From assembly GCF_001051995.2 (NCBI RefSeq), contig NZ_CP014646.1, positions 1,426,001 through 1,490,000 on the forward strand: a stretch of DNA of 64,000 nt. Reading direction: 5' to 3'. This document shows, one piece after another, positions 20,335 to 35,050 of this stretch. A program made the position numbers and the translations under genes. Below the pieces are notes generated by a model. That model did not search any database. It had not been told where the DNA came from and saw only the letters and a program-made list of their open reading frames with translations. The stretch is from Thauera humireducens. GTDB lineage: Bacteria; Pseudomonadota; Gammaproteobacteria; Burkholderiales; Rhodocyclaceae. Position 1 is the stretch's first letter; the number at the start of each line of letters is the position of its first letter.

Positions 20335-21227
20335 TGTCAGGCGACACCGTAAATTGACCCCCTAGCGACACGAGGAACTGACCCCCTCGTTCGCAAGGAG
20401 GCCACTGTTGGAAACGAAGCACATCGAGGTGAATCCTGTACGCCGTCTGGTTTGCGGAGTGCGGGAGATGTTGGAGCCGGAGGCGGTCACGACGATCGTT
20501 CGGTTGGGGCAGTCGGGGTGGGGCGCGAAGCGGATTGCCAGGACGTTGGGCATCGCGCGCAACACGGTGCGGCGCTATCTGAACGCGGGCGGGCCGGTGC
20601 CCTACCGGCAGCCGCAGCGCGACAGCGTGCTGGGCGGTCATGAGGCGTGGCTGCGGGAGCGTTTCCTGCAGCACCGGGGCAACTGCGACGTGGTGCGTCA
20701 GCAGTTGAGCAAGGAGCTCGGGATCGACACGAGCCTGCGCACGGTCGAGCGCGCGTGCCGTGGGTTCCGCCAGGAGCTTGAAGCCAGTCGCCGTGCGACG
20801 ATCCGCTTCGAGACTGCGCCGGGCGAGCAGATGCAGATCGACTTCGGCCAGACGCGGGTGCTGATCGGTGGCGAGCCGGTGCGGGTGTTCCTGTTCGTGG
20901 CGACGCTGGGCTATTCGCGCCGGGGGTTTTCGTGCGCGTTCCGGCACGAGCGCCAGAGCGCGTGGTTCGCCGGGATCGAGGCGGCCTTTGCGCATTTCGG
21001 CGGACGGTCGCAGACGCTGCTCATCGACAACGCCAAGGCGCTGGTCGACAAGCACGACACGCAGACGCGCCAGGTTCGGCTCAACAGCCGCTTCGAGGCG
21101 TTCTGCCGGCACTGGGACATCGTTGCCCGGGCGTGCGCGCCGTTTCGCGCCCGCACCAAGGGCAAGACCGAGAACGGCGTGGGCTACGTGAAGAAGAACG
21201 CCATCGCCGGTCACGCCTTCGATTCAC
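20335..21227 (+). mobile_element. IS21-family element, left end only
   Basis: The left terminus begins near TGTCAG at 20335 and contains the internal direct repeats typical of IS21 ends: GCGACAC at 20341 and 20365, and TGACCCCCT at 20355 and 20379, a 24-bp period. The istA reading frame follows, but homology stops near 21227 and there is no istB and no right end. The copy is therefore a truncated, immobile remnant sitting just beyond the tRNA-Asn terminator. Confidence 0.85.
20408..21227 (+). pseudogene. istA: Truncated IS21 transposase IstA
   Basis: The first 273 codons are a clear IstA: an N-terminal helix-turn-helix (VRLGQSGWGAKRIARTLGIARNTVRRYL) and an rve-type core with D145 (MQIDFGQ), D207 (LLIDNAK) and E255 (KTENGVGY). 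All three catalytic residues are present, but the C-terminal part after FDS is missing. The frame does not stop at the break; it runs on through the downstream NERD gene for a total of 658 codons. I treat the transposase as a pseudogene because IstA normally has about 500 residues and needs IstB. Confidence 0.85.
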
Positions 21228-21364
21228 CCCTCCTCACGAATTGCACCCATCCGAGGCACAGATCACTACCTGTCGGGATCTGGTCGGCTAACATTCAGCA
21301 TCTCCAACGTCATATGACGTGTCATCCATGCCTTTGGCCACGGGTTTGGCGCGCACCGCAACGA

Positions 21365-22384
21365 ATGATCCTGAAAGAGACGGACTCCAAGGCAGGCCAG
21401 CTTGCCGAGCTCGAAGCCTTGATGACTGCGCCGGGCGTACCCCCGGAGAAGAAGCTGCAGATCAAGCGGGAACTGAAAATCCTCCGAGCCGGAATCAAGG
21501 GTGAGCGCGAGTCTGCCTACGACATCGACTTCTACAGTGGCGCCAGCAAGAATCGGATCGTGATCCACGATCTTCGCCTCGAACTGAACGGGCGCGTGGC
21601 TCAGATCGACCATCTGGTGCTGAACCGACTGCTGGAAGTCTATGTGCTCGAAACGAAGCACTTCACCGAGGGCGTGTCGATCAACGACCAAGGCGAGTTC
21701 TCCATCTGGTTGGGTGGAAAACCCCGTGGCATTCCCTCCCCCCTCGAACAGAACCAACGGCACATCGCCGTGCTGTCTGAGGTGTTCAAGACGCTGAAGA
21801 TGCCTACACGCCTCGGCATTCGGCTGCAGCCCTCATTCGAGTCCTTGGTGCTGGTGTCGAAGAACGCCCGGATCTCGCGCCCGGAGAAGTTCGACACAGG
21901 CCGTGTGCTGAAGTCGGACCAGTTCGAGCGCTGGATCGAGAAGAACATCGACTCGGGGTCACCACTGATGATGGCCAAGCTTGTCGGCGTCGAAACCTTG
22001 ACCGAGATTGCGGAGCAACTCGTTGCTCTGCACCGTCCTCTGGTACCCAATTACAAGGCGAAGTTCAGCATCACTGAAGACATGCTCCATCCGACTGAGG
22101 TTGTCTCGGCCCCGGCAGTACCACGCACGGCCGTAGCGGAACCCGTCGAGGGACCGGCCAGCGTTACCGAGGATGCCACCGGGAAGCTCAAGACGTCGAA
22201 GCTCGCCCAGAAGATTGGGCTCAAGACAGCCGACCTCGTCGCGCGCTTAGTCACCCTCGGCCTACTGGAACTGCGTGAAGGCAAGCCATACATCACCCCG
22301 AAGGGCAAAGAAGCGGGCGGCGAGTTTCGGATGAGCAAGAAATTCGGGCCGTATTTCCTGTGGCCGGAAGCGCTGAAGGTGTGA
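21365..22384 (+). CDS. NERD-domain (nuclease-related) protein with C-terminal winged helix
   Basis: Starting at the ATG at 21365 (MILKETDSKAG) this encodes 339 residues. Residues about 45-165 match a NERD domain, with RIVIHDLRLELNGRVAQIDHLVLN and LETKHFTEGVSIND carrying the D and E-x-K nuclease-like residues. The last 70 residues (TSKLAQKIGLKTADLVARLVTLGLLELREGKPYITPKGKEAG) look like a winged helix. It is probably a cytosolic DNA-processing protein; function is not known. It is preceded by a truncated IS21 frame that is open into it, so a 658-residue fusion could also be translated. Base composition looks slightly less GC-rich than neighbours, consistent with transfer. Confidence 0.75.
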   Translation: MILKETDSKAGQLAELEALMTAPGVPPEKKLQIKRELKILRAGIKGERESAYDIDFYSGASKNRIVIHDLRLELNGRVAQIDHLVLNRLLEVYVLETKHFTEGVSINDQGEFSIWLGGKPRGIPSPLEQNQRHIAVLSEVFKTLKMPTRLGIRLQPSFESLVLVSKNARISRPEKFDTGRVLKSDQFERWIEKNIDSGSPLMMAKLVGVETLTEIAEQLVALHRPLVPNYKAKFSITEDMLHPTEVVSAPAVPRTAVAEPVEGPASVTEDATGKLKTSKLAQKIGLKTADLVARLVTLGLLELREGKPYITPKGKEAGGEFRMSKKFGPYFLWPEALKV

Positions 22385-22698
22385 CTTCGCGGCTCCCATA
22401 CCCCTCTGCCAGTCGGTTCGCGTCGCCGGCCCGCTCCGGTGGGCTCTCACGCCCGTCCGTCACGCCAACGAGCGCCTACCCTTGATATAGATATCGCTGG
22501 AAGCCGACAAACGTCCTGCGCACGGTATCCGGCGTTCCCAGATCGGCACACGCGTCAGCGATGGTGCATCCTCCACCGTCTCGTTGGCGTCCATCGTGAC
22601 GCTTGTCTCCAGATCCCGCGGTAGAGCGCTTTAGAATCCCGGGATCGGATCGCGAGGCGCCCTCCTTCGCGCGGCACAAGAAAATCTCTCCCGCCACA
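22385..22698. other. Gap between NERD gene and sensor kinase
   Basis: No gene is supported in these 314 bp. A short dyad GATAT-AG-ATATC is at 22484-22495. I see no convincing promoter or terminator; the frame of the kinase is open back to 22603 but without conserved sequence. Confidence 0.4.
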
Positions 22699-27419
<4,721 letters not shown>

Positions 27420-27499
27420 CCGAGGTGAACGCAGCGCCGGCCTCCCACCGGCGCCCGACACGATCATCCCTTCCCCGCCCAGACACACGCTGCAGACTC

Positions 27500-28189
27500 A
27501 TGGACGCCATTCACGCCGTTCCGCCGCACGCCGGCACCACGCTGCGCAACGTCCGCCGCGATTTTCCCGAATGGCATCTCGGCCGACCCCACTACGTGCT
27601 GTGGGCGCTCGACGTGGATGTCGAGTCGGTTCGCGAGCGCGTCACCCAGGCGCAACACCATCTGTCGGGCCTGCTGCTCGACGATTATGTGCGCCAGCCC
27701 CACATCACGCTGAGCCTGTGCGGCTTCCCGAGCGCAGCTCCGCGCCACGACGACGACTTCGGCCTCGCACTGCTGCAGGGACAGATCGACGCGCTTCGCC
27801 GCCTCGCGCCCAAGCCCTTCTCGATCGGGATCGGCGCACTGGACGGCTTCACCTCGGCGCCCTACCTGACGGTGCATGACCCCGGCGCGCGCATCACCGC
27901 GCTACGCCACTGCCTGCAGCCCGGCACCCACCCGCTGTCGCGCGACGACTACACGCCACACGTCACGACAGGCCTGTATGGCGGTACCTGGCCGCTGGAC
28001 GCAGTGCGTGCGCGGCTGGCCGATTTCCGCCCCGGCGCCCCGCTGCGCCTGCACATCGCCCGCCTCAGCCTGCTCGGCTACGCGGCCCCCGTAATCGGCG
28101 GGCGGCTGAGCCGCATCGCCGACTACGACTTCGCCACCCAGACACTGAACGGGCACGAGACAGGCATACTGCCCTTCCCATTGCCCTGA
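27500..28189 (+). CDS. 2H phosphoesterase superfamily protein (2'-5' RNA ligase-like)
   Basis: The 229-residue protein has the two H-x-T/S motifs that define the fold: HITLSL at residue 68 and HVTTGL at residue 154, about 86 residues apart. Family members hydrolyse cyclic phosphodiesters or 2'-5' linkages in RNA or nucleotides. I chose the ATG at 27500 because the sequence before it is Pro/Arg-rich and follows closely on the HD-GYP stop. The substrate here is unknown. It is 13 bp before the DUF2238 gene. Confidence 0.8.
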   Translation: MDAIHAVPPHAGTTLRNVRRDFPEWHLGRPHYVLWALDVDVESVRERVTQAQHHLSGLLLDDYVRQPHITLSLCGFPSAAPRHDDDFGLALLQGQIDALRRLAPKPFSIGIGALDGFTSAPYLTVHDPGARITALRHCLQPGTHPLSRDDYTPHVTTGLYGGTWPLDAVRARLADFRPGAPLRLHIARLSLLGYAAPVIGGRLSRIADYDFATQTLNGHETGILPFPLP

Positions 28190-28202
28190 TCCAGATCGTC
28201 CG

Positions 28203-28832
28203 ATGAGTCTGCGCCTCGCCCTGCTGGTCCTCGTCCTCGTCGCCCTCGCACTGTCCGGCATCGCCCCGCACGACCGCAGCGTGTGGTGGGCCGAAGTCAT
28301 GCCGGTGCTCATCGCCCTGCCCATCCTGGTCGCCACCGCACGCCGGTTTCCGCTCACACCGCTGACCTACGGCCTGATCGCCTTGTTCTCGCTGATCCTG
28401 ATCATGGGCGGGGCCTACACCTATTCGCGAGTGCCGCTCGGCAACCTCGTGCAGGAGATGTTCGATCTCGCGCGCAACCCCTACGACCGCTTCGGCCACT
28501 TCTTCCAGGGTGTCACGCCGGCTATCCTCGGGCGCGAACTGCTGCTGCGCACCTCGCCACTCCGCCCCGGGAAATGGCTGTCCTTCCTCGTCGTCGCCAG
28601 CTGCCTCGGCATCAGCGCCACCTACGAGCTGGTGGAATGGGCCGCGGCGGTCTTCTGGGGTGGCGGTTCGGTGGAGTTCATCGGCATGCAGGGCGACCCC
28701 TGGGACGCCCAGGCCGACATGCTGATGGCGCTGCTCGGCGCGATGACGGCCCTGGCGCTGCTCGGGCGCTGGCAGGATGGCCAGCTTCGGCGTCTGAGTC
28801 TGAACCACCACAACCTCTCCAGCGAGCTATGA
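28203..28832 (+). CDS. DUF2238 (YjdF-like) inner-membrane protein
   Basis: The 209-residue protein has about six hydrophobic segments and the conserved family residues YDRFGHFFQGVTPAI, ATYELVEWAAAVFWG and GDPWDAQADMLMALLGA. It is an integral inner-membrane protein of unknown function. It is likely co-transcribed with the preceding 2H phosphoesterase. Confidence 0.85.
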   Translation: MSLRLALLVLVLVALALSGIAPHDRSVWWAEVMPVLIALPILVATARRFPLTPLTYGLIALFSLILIMGGAYTYSRVPLGNLVQEMFDLARNPYDRFGHFFQGVTPAILGRELLLRTSPLRPGKWLSFLVVASCLGISATYELVEWAAAVFWGGGSVEFIGMQGDPWDAQADMLMALLGAMTALALLGRWQDGQLRRLSLNHHNLSSEL

Positions 28833-28857
28833 TGCTGGCTTGAGAACGAAGCGCATC

Positions 28858-29841
<984 letters not shown>

Positions 29842-29842
29842 C

Positions 29843-32272
29843 TCAGACCCCGTGCCGGCGGCGGTGCTGGCGCGAGCCGGCCGAGCCCTCGGCGTCGGAA
29901 TGCGCGTGGCGCGCCGCCGTCATCTCGGCCAGCACGGTGGCGACCTTGTGGTTCAGCGTGCCCTTCGGGATCACGCCCTTCGAATCGGGCTCGCCCGCGG
30001 CCACGCCGGTCAGCACGCTCATCGCCTCATCGACCGTCTTCACCGCGTAGATGTGGAACCGGCCCTCGGCCGCCGCCTGCACCACGTCCTCGCGCAACAT
30101 CAGGTGGCGCACGCTCGCGGCCGGGATGACGACGCCGTGGCCGCCATCCAGCCCGCGCGCCTTGCACAGGTCATAGAAGCCTTCGATCTTCTCGTTGACG
30201 CCACCGATCACCTGCACCTCGCCGAACTGGTTCACCGAGCCGGTGATGGCGAAGCGCTGCTGGATGGGAATCTGCGTCAGCGCCGACAGCAGCGCGCACA
30301 GCTCGGCCAGCGAAGCCGAGTCGCCCTCGACCGGCGCGTAGGACTGCTCGAACACCAGACTGGCCGACAGCGACATCGGCTGGTGGCGGGCATAGCGCGC
30401 AGCCAGGAAGGCCGACAGGATCAGCACGCCCTTGGAGTGGATGGCGCCGCCCAGCTCGGTTTCGCGCTCGATATCGACGACGTCGCCCTCGCCCATGCGC
30501 ACCGTGGCGGTGATGCGCACCGGATGGCCGAAGCGCTCGCCGGCCAGTTCGACCACCACCAGGCCATTGATCTGCCCGGCGCGCTCGCCGTCGGTGGAGA
30601 TCAGCGTGGTGCCGTCGAGGATGGACTCGCGCACCCGCGTCGGATAGCGGTTGCAGCGCCGCGCACGCGCGGCCAGCGCCGCCTCCACCTCGGTCCGGCC
30701 GGTGGCGGCCAGACCTTTCAGGCGGGCCTGGTGGTCGGCCTCGCGCATCAGGTCCGAAAGCGCCCGCGTGTTGAGCGACAGGCGACCGGCATCCTCGGCC
30801 AGGCGCGCGCCCTCCTCCACCAGCCGTGCCACCCCGCTGCGGTCGATCGGCAGCAGCTTCGCGCCACGGACCAGCAGCGCCATCAGGCGCGCGTATTCGC
30901 ATTCGTTCTCGGGCGTGCGCGGCAGGTCGTCGTCGAAGTCGGCCGCCACCTTGAACAGGTCGGCGAACTCCGGGTCGTTGTCCATCAGCAGGTAGTAGAT
31001 GTCGCGGTCGCCGATCAGCACCACCTTCAGCGCGCTCGGCACGGCCTCGGGCTCCAGCGTCAGCGCGCCGCTCCAGCCCTGGGCCTCGGCCGGCGGCTCG
31101 ATGCGGATCTCGCCCGCGCGCAGGCAGCGCTTCAGCCCCTCCCAGGCGTAGGGCTGGGTCAGCAGGCGCTCGGCATCGACCACGAGGTAGCCGCCGTTGG
31201 CCCGGTGCAGCGCGCCGGCGCGGATCAGGTTGAAGTGGGTGACCTGGTTGCCCTGCTGCACCACGTGCTCGATGCGGCCGATCAGGTTGCCGTAACCGGG
31301 GTTGTTCTCGAACACCACCGGCGCTCCCTGCGAGGCCGAGTGATCCACCAGCAACTTCACCTGGTAGCGCTGGTAGCGGTTCGCCTCCTCGGGCTCGGCG
31401 ATGTCCTCGTCTTCCTCCTCGAGGATCGTGCCCTTGATCGCGCTGTCGAGCACGTTCTTGTGCACGGCGTCGAGGAAGGCGAGCACCTCGGGCAGGTCGG
31501 CATGGGCCTCGCGCACCTCGCGCAGCAGGTGCGACACCGCGGGGCCGAGCACTTCGGTCTCTGCGCGTTCGATCGACTCGCGCACCGCCTTGCGCCAGCC
31601 GGGGAAATCGTTGAGCAGGTCCTCGAGCCTCTCGCTCCAGGCGGTGACGCGGGCTTCGATGGCGTTGCGCTCGTCCTCGGGCAGCGCATCGAACGCTTCG
31701 GGCGACATCACCTCGCCATCGCGCGTGGGCGCGAAGACGAAGCCTTCGGGTGTCTGCAGCAGCGAGATCGATTCGGCCGCGCAGCCCTCGCTCAGCTCCT
31801 TCAACGCGCCTTCCTCGCGCGCCTTGTGCGCCGTCTGCAGGGCCTCGACACGCTCGGTATGCGCATCACTGTCCAGGGCGGCGCCCAGCGCAGGCCCCAG
31901 TTCGCGGATGAAGGTCTGCATGTGGGCGCGCAGCGCGGCACCGCGGCCCGCCGGCAAAGTGAGCAGGCGCGGCTTGAGCGCCTCGTCGAAGTTGTGCAGG
32001 TAGCACAGGTCCGGCGGGACCGGCTCGCTCGCCGCGCGCTCGCGCAGCAGGCGGAAGGTGGTGGCATGCTTGCCGCTGCCCGGCTCGCCCAGCACGAACA
32101 CGTGGTAGCCGCTGTGGCCCATGGCCAGCCCGAACTGGATGGCCTCGACGGCGCGGGCCTGGCCCAGGTCGCCGGCGTGGTCGGTCAGGGCGTCGGTCGT
32201 ATCGAAAGTGAAACAGGCGGGGTCGCAGTAGGTGCGCAGTGCCGATGCCGGCAGGGCCTTGGGTTCGGCCAT
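29843..32272 (-). CDS. LonB-type ATP-dependent protease (Lon-like, COG1067)
   Basis: The 809-residue protein combines an N-terminal ATPase (Walker A GEPGSGKH at residues 62-69), a long helical insertion (about 130-300) and a second ATPase part with HRANGGYLVVDAERLL, then a Lon protease domain with the Ser-Lys dyad S652 (EGDSAS) and K695 (VNEKIEG), spaced 43 residues as in Lon. It lacks the Lon N-terminal substrate domain, so it is the LonB/YcbZ type. It degrades proteins in the cytosol; specific targets are unknown. Confidence 0.92.
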   Translation of the reverse strand: MAEPKALPASALRTYCDPACFTFDTTDALTDHAGDLGQARAVEAIQFGLAMGHSGYHVFVLGEPGSGKHATTFRLLRERAASEPVPPDLCYLHNFDEALKPRLLTLPAGRGAALRAHMQTFIRELGPALGAALDSDAHTERVEALQTAHKAREEGALKELSEGCAAESISLLQTPEGFVFAPTRDGEVMSPEAFDALPEDERNAIEARVTAWSERLEDLLNDFPGWRKAVRESIERAETEVLGPAVSHLLREVREAHADLPEVLAFLDAVHKNVLDSAIKGTILEEEDEDIAEPEEANRYQRYQVKLLVDHSASQGAPVVFENNPGYGNLIGRIEHVVQQGNQVTHFNLIRAGALHRANGGYLVVDAERLLTQPYAWEGLKRCLRAGEIRIEPPAEAQGWSGALTLEPEAVPSALKVVLIGDRDIYYLLMDNDPEFADLFKVAADFDDDLPRTPENECEYARLMALLVRGAKLLPIDRSGVARLVEEGARLAEDAGRLSLNTRALSDLMREADHQARLKGLAATGRTEVEAALAARARRCNRYPTRVRESILDGTTLISTDGERAGQINGLVVVELAGERFGHPVRITATVRMGEGDVVDIERETELGGAIHSKGVLILSAFLAARYARHQPMSLSASLVFEQSYAPVEGDSASLAELCALLSALTQIPIQQRFAITGSVNQFGEVQVIGGVNEKIEGFYDLCKARGLDGGHGVVIPAASVRHLMLREDVVQAAAEGRFHIYAVKTVDEAMSVLTGVAAGEPDSKGVIPKGTLNHKVATVLAEMTAARHAHSDAEGSAGSRQHRRRHGV

Positions 32273-32438
32273 CGTCGTTGTTCTCCAGAAGCCGGATTCG
32301 ATCAGGAGGCGAATGATACACCGCCGCTCCTGCGGCCCCGGGCACCTCGGCCCGCCGTCACAGTCGAAGATTGACCGGCATCATTGCACCGCGCCGCGCC
32401 GCTATCCATAATCCGAACACCCCAGCAGCCACAAGAAC

Positions 32439-33518
32439 ATGAAAGTCATCCCCATCCACGACGCCCCAGTCGCGATTCCGACCGACGCAAGGGCGAACGT
32501 GCCCGCAGCGGGCGAGGCCTTGTTCGACCGCCGAGGGCGCAGCGTGCGCGACCTACGCATCTCGGTCACCGACCGCTGCAACTTCCGCTGCATCTACTGC
32601 ATGCCGCGCGAGGTGTTCGACGACAACTACGCCTTCCTGCCGCGACGCGAGTTGCTGAGCTTCGAGGAGATCCTGCGGGTGGCGAAGCTGTTCGTCGCCC
32701 GGGGCGTGAAGAAGATCCGCATCACCGGCGGCGAACCGCTGCTGCGCAAGAACGTGGAACGGCTGATCGAGATGCTGGCCCGGCTCGACGGCGTGGAGGT
32801 GACGTTGACCACCAACGGCGTGCTGCTGCCCAAGCTGGCGCGCTCGCTCAAGGACGCCGGCCTGCATCGCGTCACCGTCAGCCTGGATGCACTGGACGAC
32901 GCCCTGTTCCGCCGCATGAACGACGCCGACTATCCGGTGGGGAAAGTGCTGGAAGGCATCGCCGCCGCGCAGGCCGTAGGCCTCGGGCCGATCAAGGTCA
33001 ACATGGTGGTCAAGCGCGGCACCAACGACGGCGACATCGAGCCGATGGCCGCGCATTTCCGCCACAGTGGCCACATCCTGCGCTTCATCGAGTTCATGGA
33101 CGTGGGCGCCTCGAACGGCTGGAAGATGGACGAGGTGCTGCCCTCGCAGGACGTCATCGCCCGTATCGATCGCCTGTATCCGCTGGAGCCGGTCGATCCG
33201 AACTACACCGGCGAGGTCGCCGAGCGCTGGTGCTACAAGGACGGCGCGGGCGAGATCGGTGTGATCTCCTCCGTCACGCAGGCCTTCTGTTCCACCTGTA
33301 CCCGCATCCGCCTGTCGACCGAGGGCAAGCTCTACACCTGCCTGTTCGCGCAGACCGGCCACGACCTGCGCAGCCTGCTGCGCGCCGGGGCCGACGATAC
33401 GGCGCTGGACGCGGCGATCGCCCATGTATGGCAGGGTCGCGAGGATCGCTACTCCGAGATCCGCACAGCCGAGACCGCCGCGCTGCGCAAGATCGAGATG
33501 TCCTACATCGGCGGCTGA
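32439..33518 (+). CDS. moaA: GTP 3',8-cyclase (molybdenum cofactor biosynthesis)
   Basis: MoaA is a radical-SAM enzyme that rearranges GTP in the first step of molybdopterin synthesis. The 359-residue protein has the N-terminal cluster cysteines C47, C51 and C54 ([10 protein letters not shown]), a GGEPLLR motif, the C-terminal second cluster ([19 protein letters not shown]) and the diagnostic C-terminal Gly-Gly. No other moa genes are adjacent. It diverges from the LonB-like gene across 166 bp. Confidence 0.96.
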   Translation: MKVIPIHDAPVAIPTDARANVPAAGEALFDRRGRSVRDLRISVTDRCNFRCIYCMPREVFDDNYAFLPRRELLSFEEILRVAKLFVARGVKKIRITGGEPLLRKNVERLIEMLARLDGVEVTLTTNGVLLPKLARSLKDAGLHRVTVSLDALDDALFRRMNDADYPVGKVLEGIAAAQAVGLGPIKVNMVVKRGTNDGDIEPMAAHFRHSGHILRFIEFMDVGASNGWKMDEVLPSQDVIARIDRLYPLEPVDPNYTGEVAERWCYKDGAGEIGVISSVTQAFCSTCTRIRLSTEGKLYTCLFAQTGHDLRSLLRAGADDTALDAAIAHVWQGREDRYSEIRTAETAALRKIEMSYIGG

Positions 33519-33533
33519 GGCTGCGGCGCGGGC

Positions 33534-34154
33534 TCAGTCGCGCAGCGCCTCGATCTCGAAGTTGAGCTTCACCTCGTCGCCCACCATGCCACGGTCGACG
33601 CCGTAGTCCATGCCCCACTGGCTGCGCTTGATCGTCGTGCTGGCCGAGATGCCCAGCGTGTGCTTGCGATGGCCGAAGGGGTAGTCGCCCGCCTTGTTCA
33701 GGCGCACGTCCAGCGTCACCGGGTGCGTCTGCCCGAGCAGGGTCAGCCTGCCCGACAGCGTGCCGCTGCCGTCGGCGCCCGACTCGAAGCCCGTGGCCTC
33801 GAAAACGATCTCCGGATGCGCCTTCGCGTCGAGGAAGTCGCTGTCACGCACGTGCTTGTCGCGCGCACCATGGTTGGTGAATACGCTGTCGGCCTTCACC
33901 ACCACGCGACCCGAACTCAGCGCGCGCGTCTGTTCGTCATAGACGAAGCTGCCGCTGCCTTTCAGGAACAGGCCGATGGTGTCGGCAAAGCCGAGATGGC
34001 GGACGCTGAAGGCGATCGAGAAATGATCGGGGTCGATCTGGTAGGTGCGCGGCTCGGCGCGCGCCGGACCGGCCATCGCCGCGGCAAGCAGAAGGCCGGC
34101 CAGCAGGCCGACCAGCGTCGCTCGGGCACCGTGGACTGGGCGTGAAGTCTTCAT
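33534..34154 (-). CDS. YceI family periplasmic protein
   Basis: From the ATG at 34154 this gives 206 residues with an N-terminal signal peptide (ATLVGLLAGLLLAAAMAGPARA) and a YceI lipocalin-like barrel: YQIDPDHFSIAFSVRHLGF, FDATGFE-type strands and GDEVKLNFEIEALRD. YceI proteins bind polyprenoid-type lipids in the periplasm. It lies 25 bp after the CDP-alcohol phosphatidyltransferase on the same strand, so a lipid-related role shared with that gene is possible. Confidence 0.9.
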   Translation of the reverse strand: MKTSRPVHGARATLVGLLAGLLLAAAMAGPARAEPRTYQIDPDHFSIAFSVRHLGFADTIGLFLKGSGSFVYDEQTRALSSGRVVVKADSVFTNHGARDKHVRDSDFLDAKAHPEIVFEATGFESGADGSGTLSGRLTLLGQTHPVTLDVRLNKAGDYPFGHRKHTLGISASTTIKRSQWGMDYGVDRGMVGDEVKLNFEIEALRD

Positions 34155-34179
34155 CGCGATTCCTCCTCCGAAAGATTCA

Positions 34180-34932
34180 TCAAGACCGCAGCCGATGGCG
34201 ATACAGCCAGCGCACATCGACCGCAAACGACCACCCCAGCAGCACCAGCGCAAGGCCCAGCAGGCCGCCGGCCAGAGCGGACCCGACCTGCGGCAGCAGG
34301 CACAGCAACAGGCTCGCGACCTGCCACACGCACACCGCCTTGCGCCGCCAGCGCTCCGGCAAGGGCGCCTCCAGCCAGGGCCAGGCCGCCATCGCGACGA
34401 CGAAAACGTAGCGCATCGCCCCGATCGCCAGCACCCACGCACCCGCCTTGCCCAGCACCAGCAGCAGGCCGCACAGCACCAGGATCAGGAAGGCGTCCAG
34501 CTCCATGTCGAAGCGCGCCCCGAAGTCGCTGGCGCAGCGCCAGCGCCGCGCCGCCCAGCCATCCACGCCGTCCAGCGCCAGCGCCGCCAGCGCCAGTGCG
34601 GCCAACCATCCCGCGTGTCCGACCAGGGCCGGAAAGCCCGCAAGCGCCCCCGCCAGCACCGCCACCAAACTGCCGCGCAACAAGGTCACGTGGTTCGCCG
34701 GCCCCAATCCGCGGGTTGCATCCGGCCAGTAGCGCCAGACCAGCCCCGCCATTGCAGCATAGACGGCAAGCGCCAGTCCTGCGGCGGCCAGCGGCCACGC
34801 TAGCGCACCATGCAAGGCCGCAAGCACGAACACCAGCACGACGGCGCCGGCCGCGAGTTCCAGCCACGCGGGCGGCACGCCCACAGCGCGCGCCGCTGCG
34901 CCGGCATCAGGAGTCGGGCTATGCTTGTTCAT
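34180..34932 (-). CDS. CDP-alcohol phosphatidyltransferase family membrane enzyme
   Basis: The 250-residue protein has about seven hydrophobic helices and the signature of the family, DGVDGWAARR followed by FGARFDMELDA, giving all four metal-binding aspartates. Such enzymes transfer a phosphatidyl (or other phospho) group from a CDP-activated donor to an alcohol acceptor in the inner membrane. The acceptor is unknown; the length and extra helices differ from PgsA and PssA. It faces the MDR-PTPS-glycosyltransferase operon across 118 bp and is a candidate partner in that pathway. Confidence 0.88.
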   Translation of the reverse strand: MNKHSPTPDAGAAARAVGVPPAWLELAAGAVVLVFVLAALHGALAWPLAAAGLALAVYAAMAGLVWRYWPDATRGLGPANHVTLLRGSLVAVLAGALAGFPALVGHAGWLAALALAALALDGVDGWAARRWRCASDFGARFDMELDAFLILVLCGLLLVLGKAGAWVLAIGAMRYVFVVAMAAWPWLEAPLPERWRRKAVCVWQVASLLLCLLPQVGSALAGGLLGLALVLLGWSFAVDVRWLYRHRLRS

Positions 34933-35050
34933 GCGCGTTCAGACCTGCCGCCCGCCGCGGTGGTTCGCCGCGACCCGACATGTGCCGATCACACGACTGC
35001 CATCGAGATCGGCATGCCCGCATTTTCCCCTGCTGATCCGGACCGACTGC

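Noticed and set aside
29852..32374. An 840-codon plus-strand frame opposite the LonB-like gene
   Set aside because: Sequence is Arg/His/Gln-rich without motifs; the minus strand has complete ATPase and Lon protease motifs.
32439..33518. moaA as part of the PTPS-like/glycosyltransferase cluster
   Set aside because: Two minus-strand genes lie between them, the protein has all MoaA signatures including Gly-Gly, and molybdenum cofactor synthesis is a general function.
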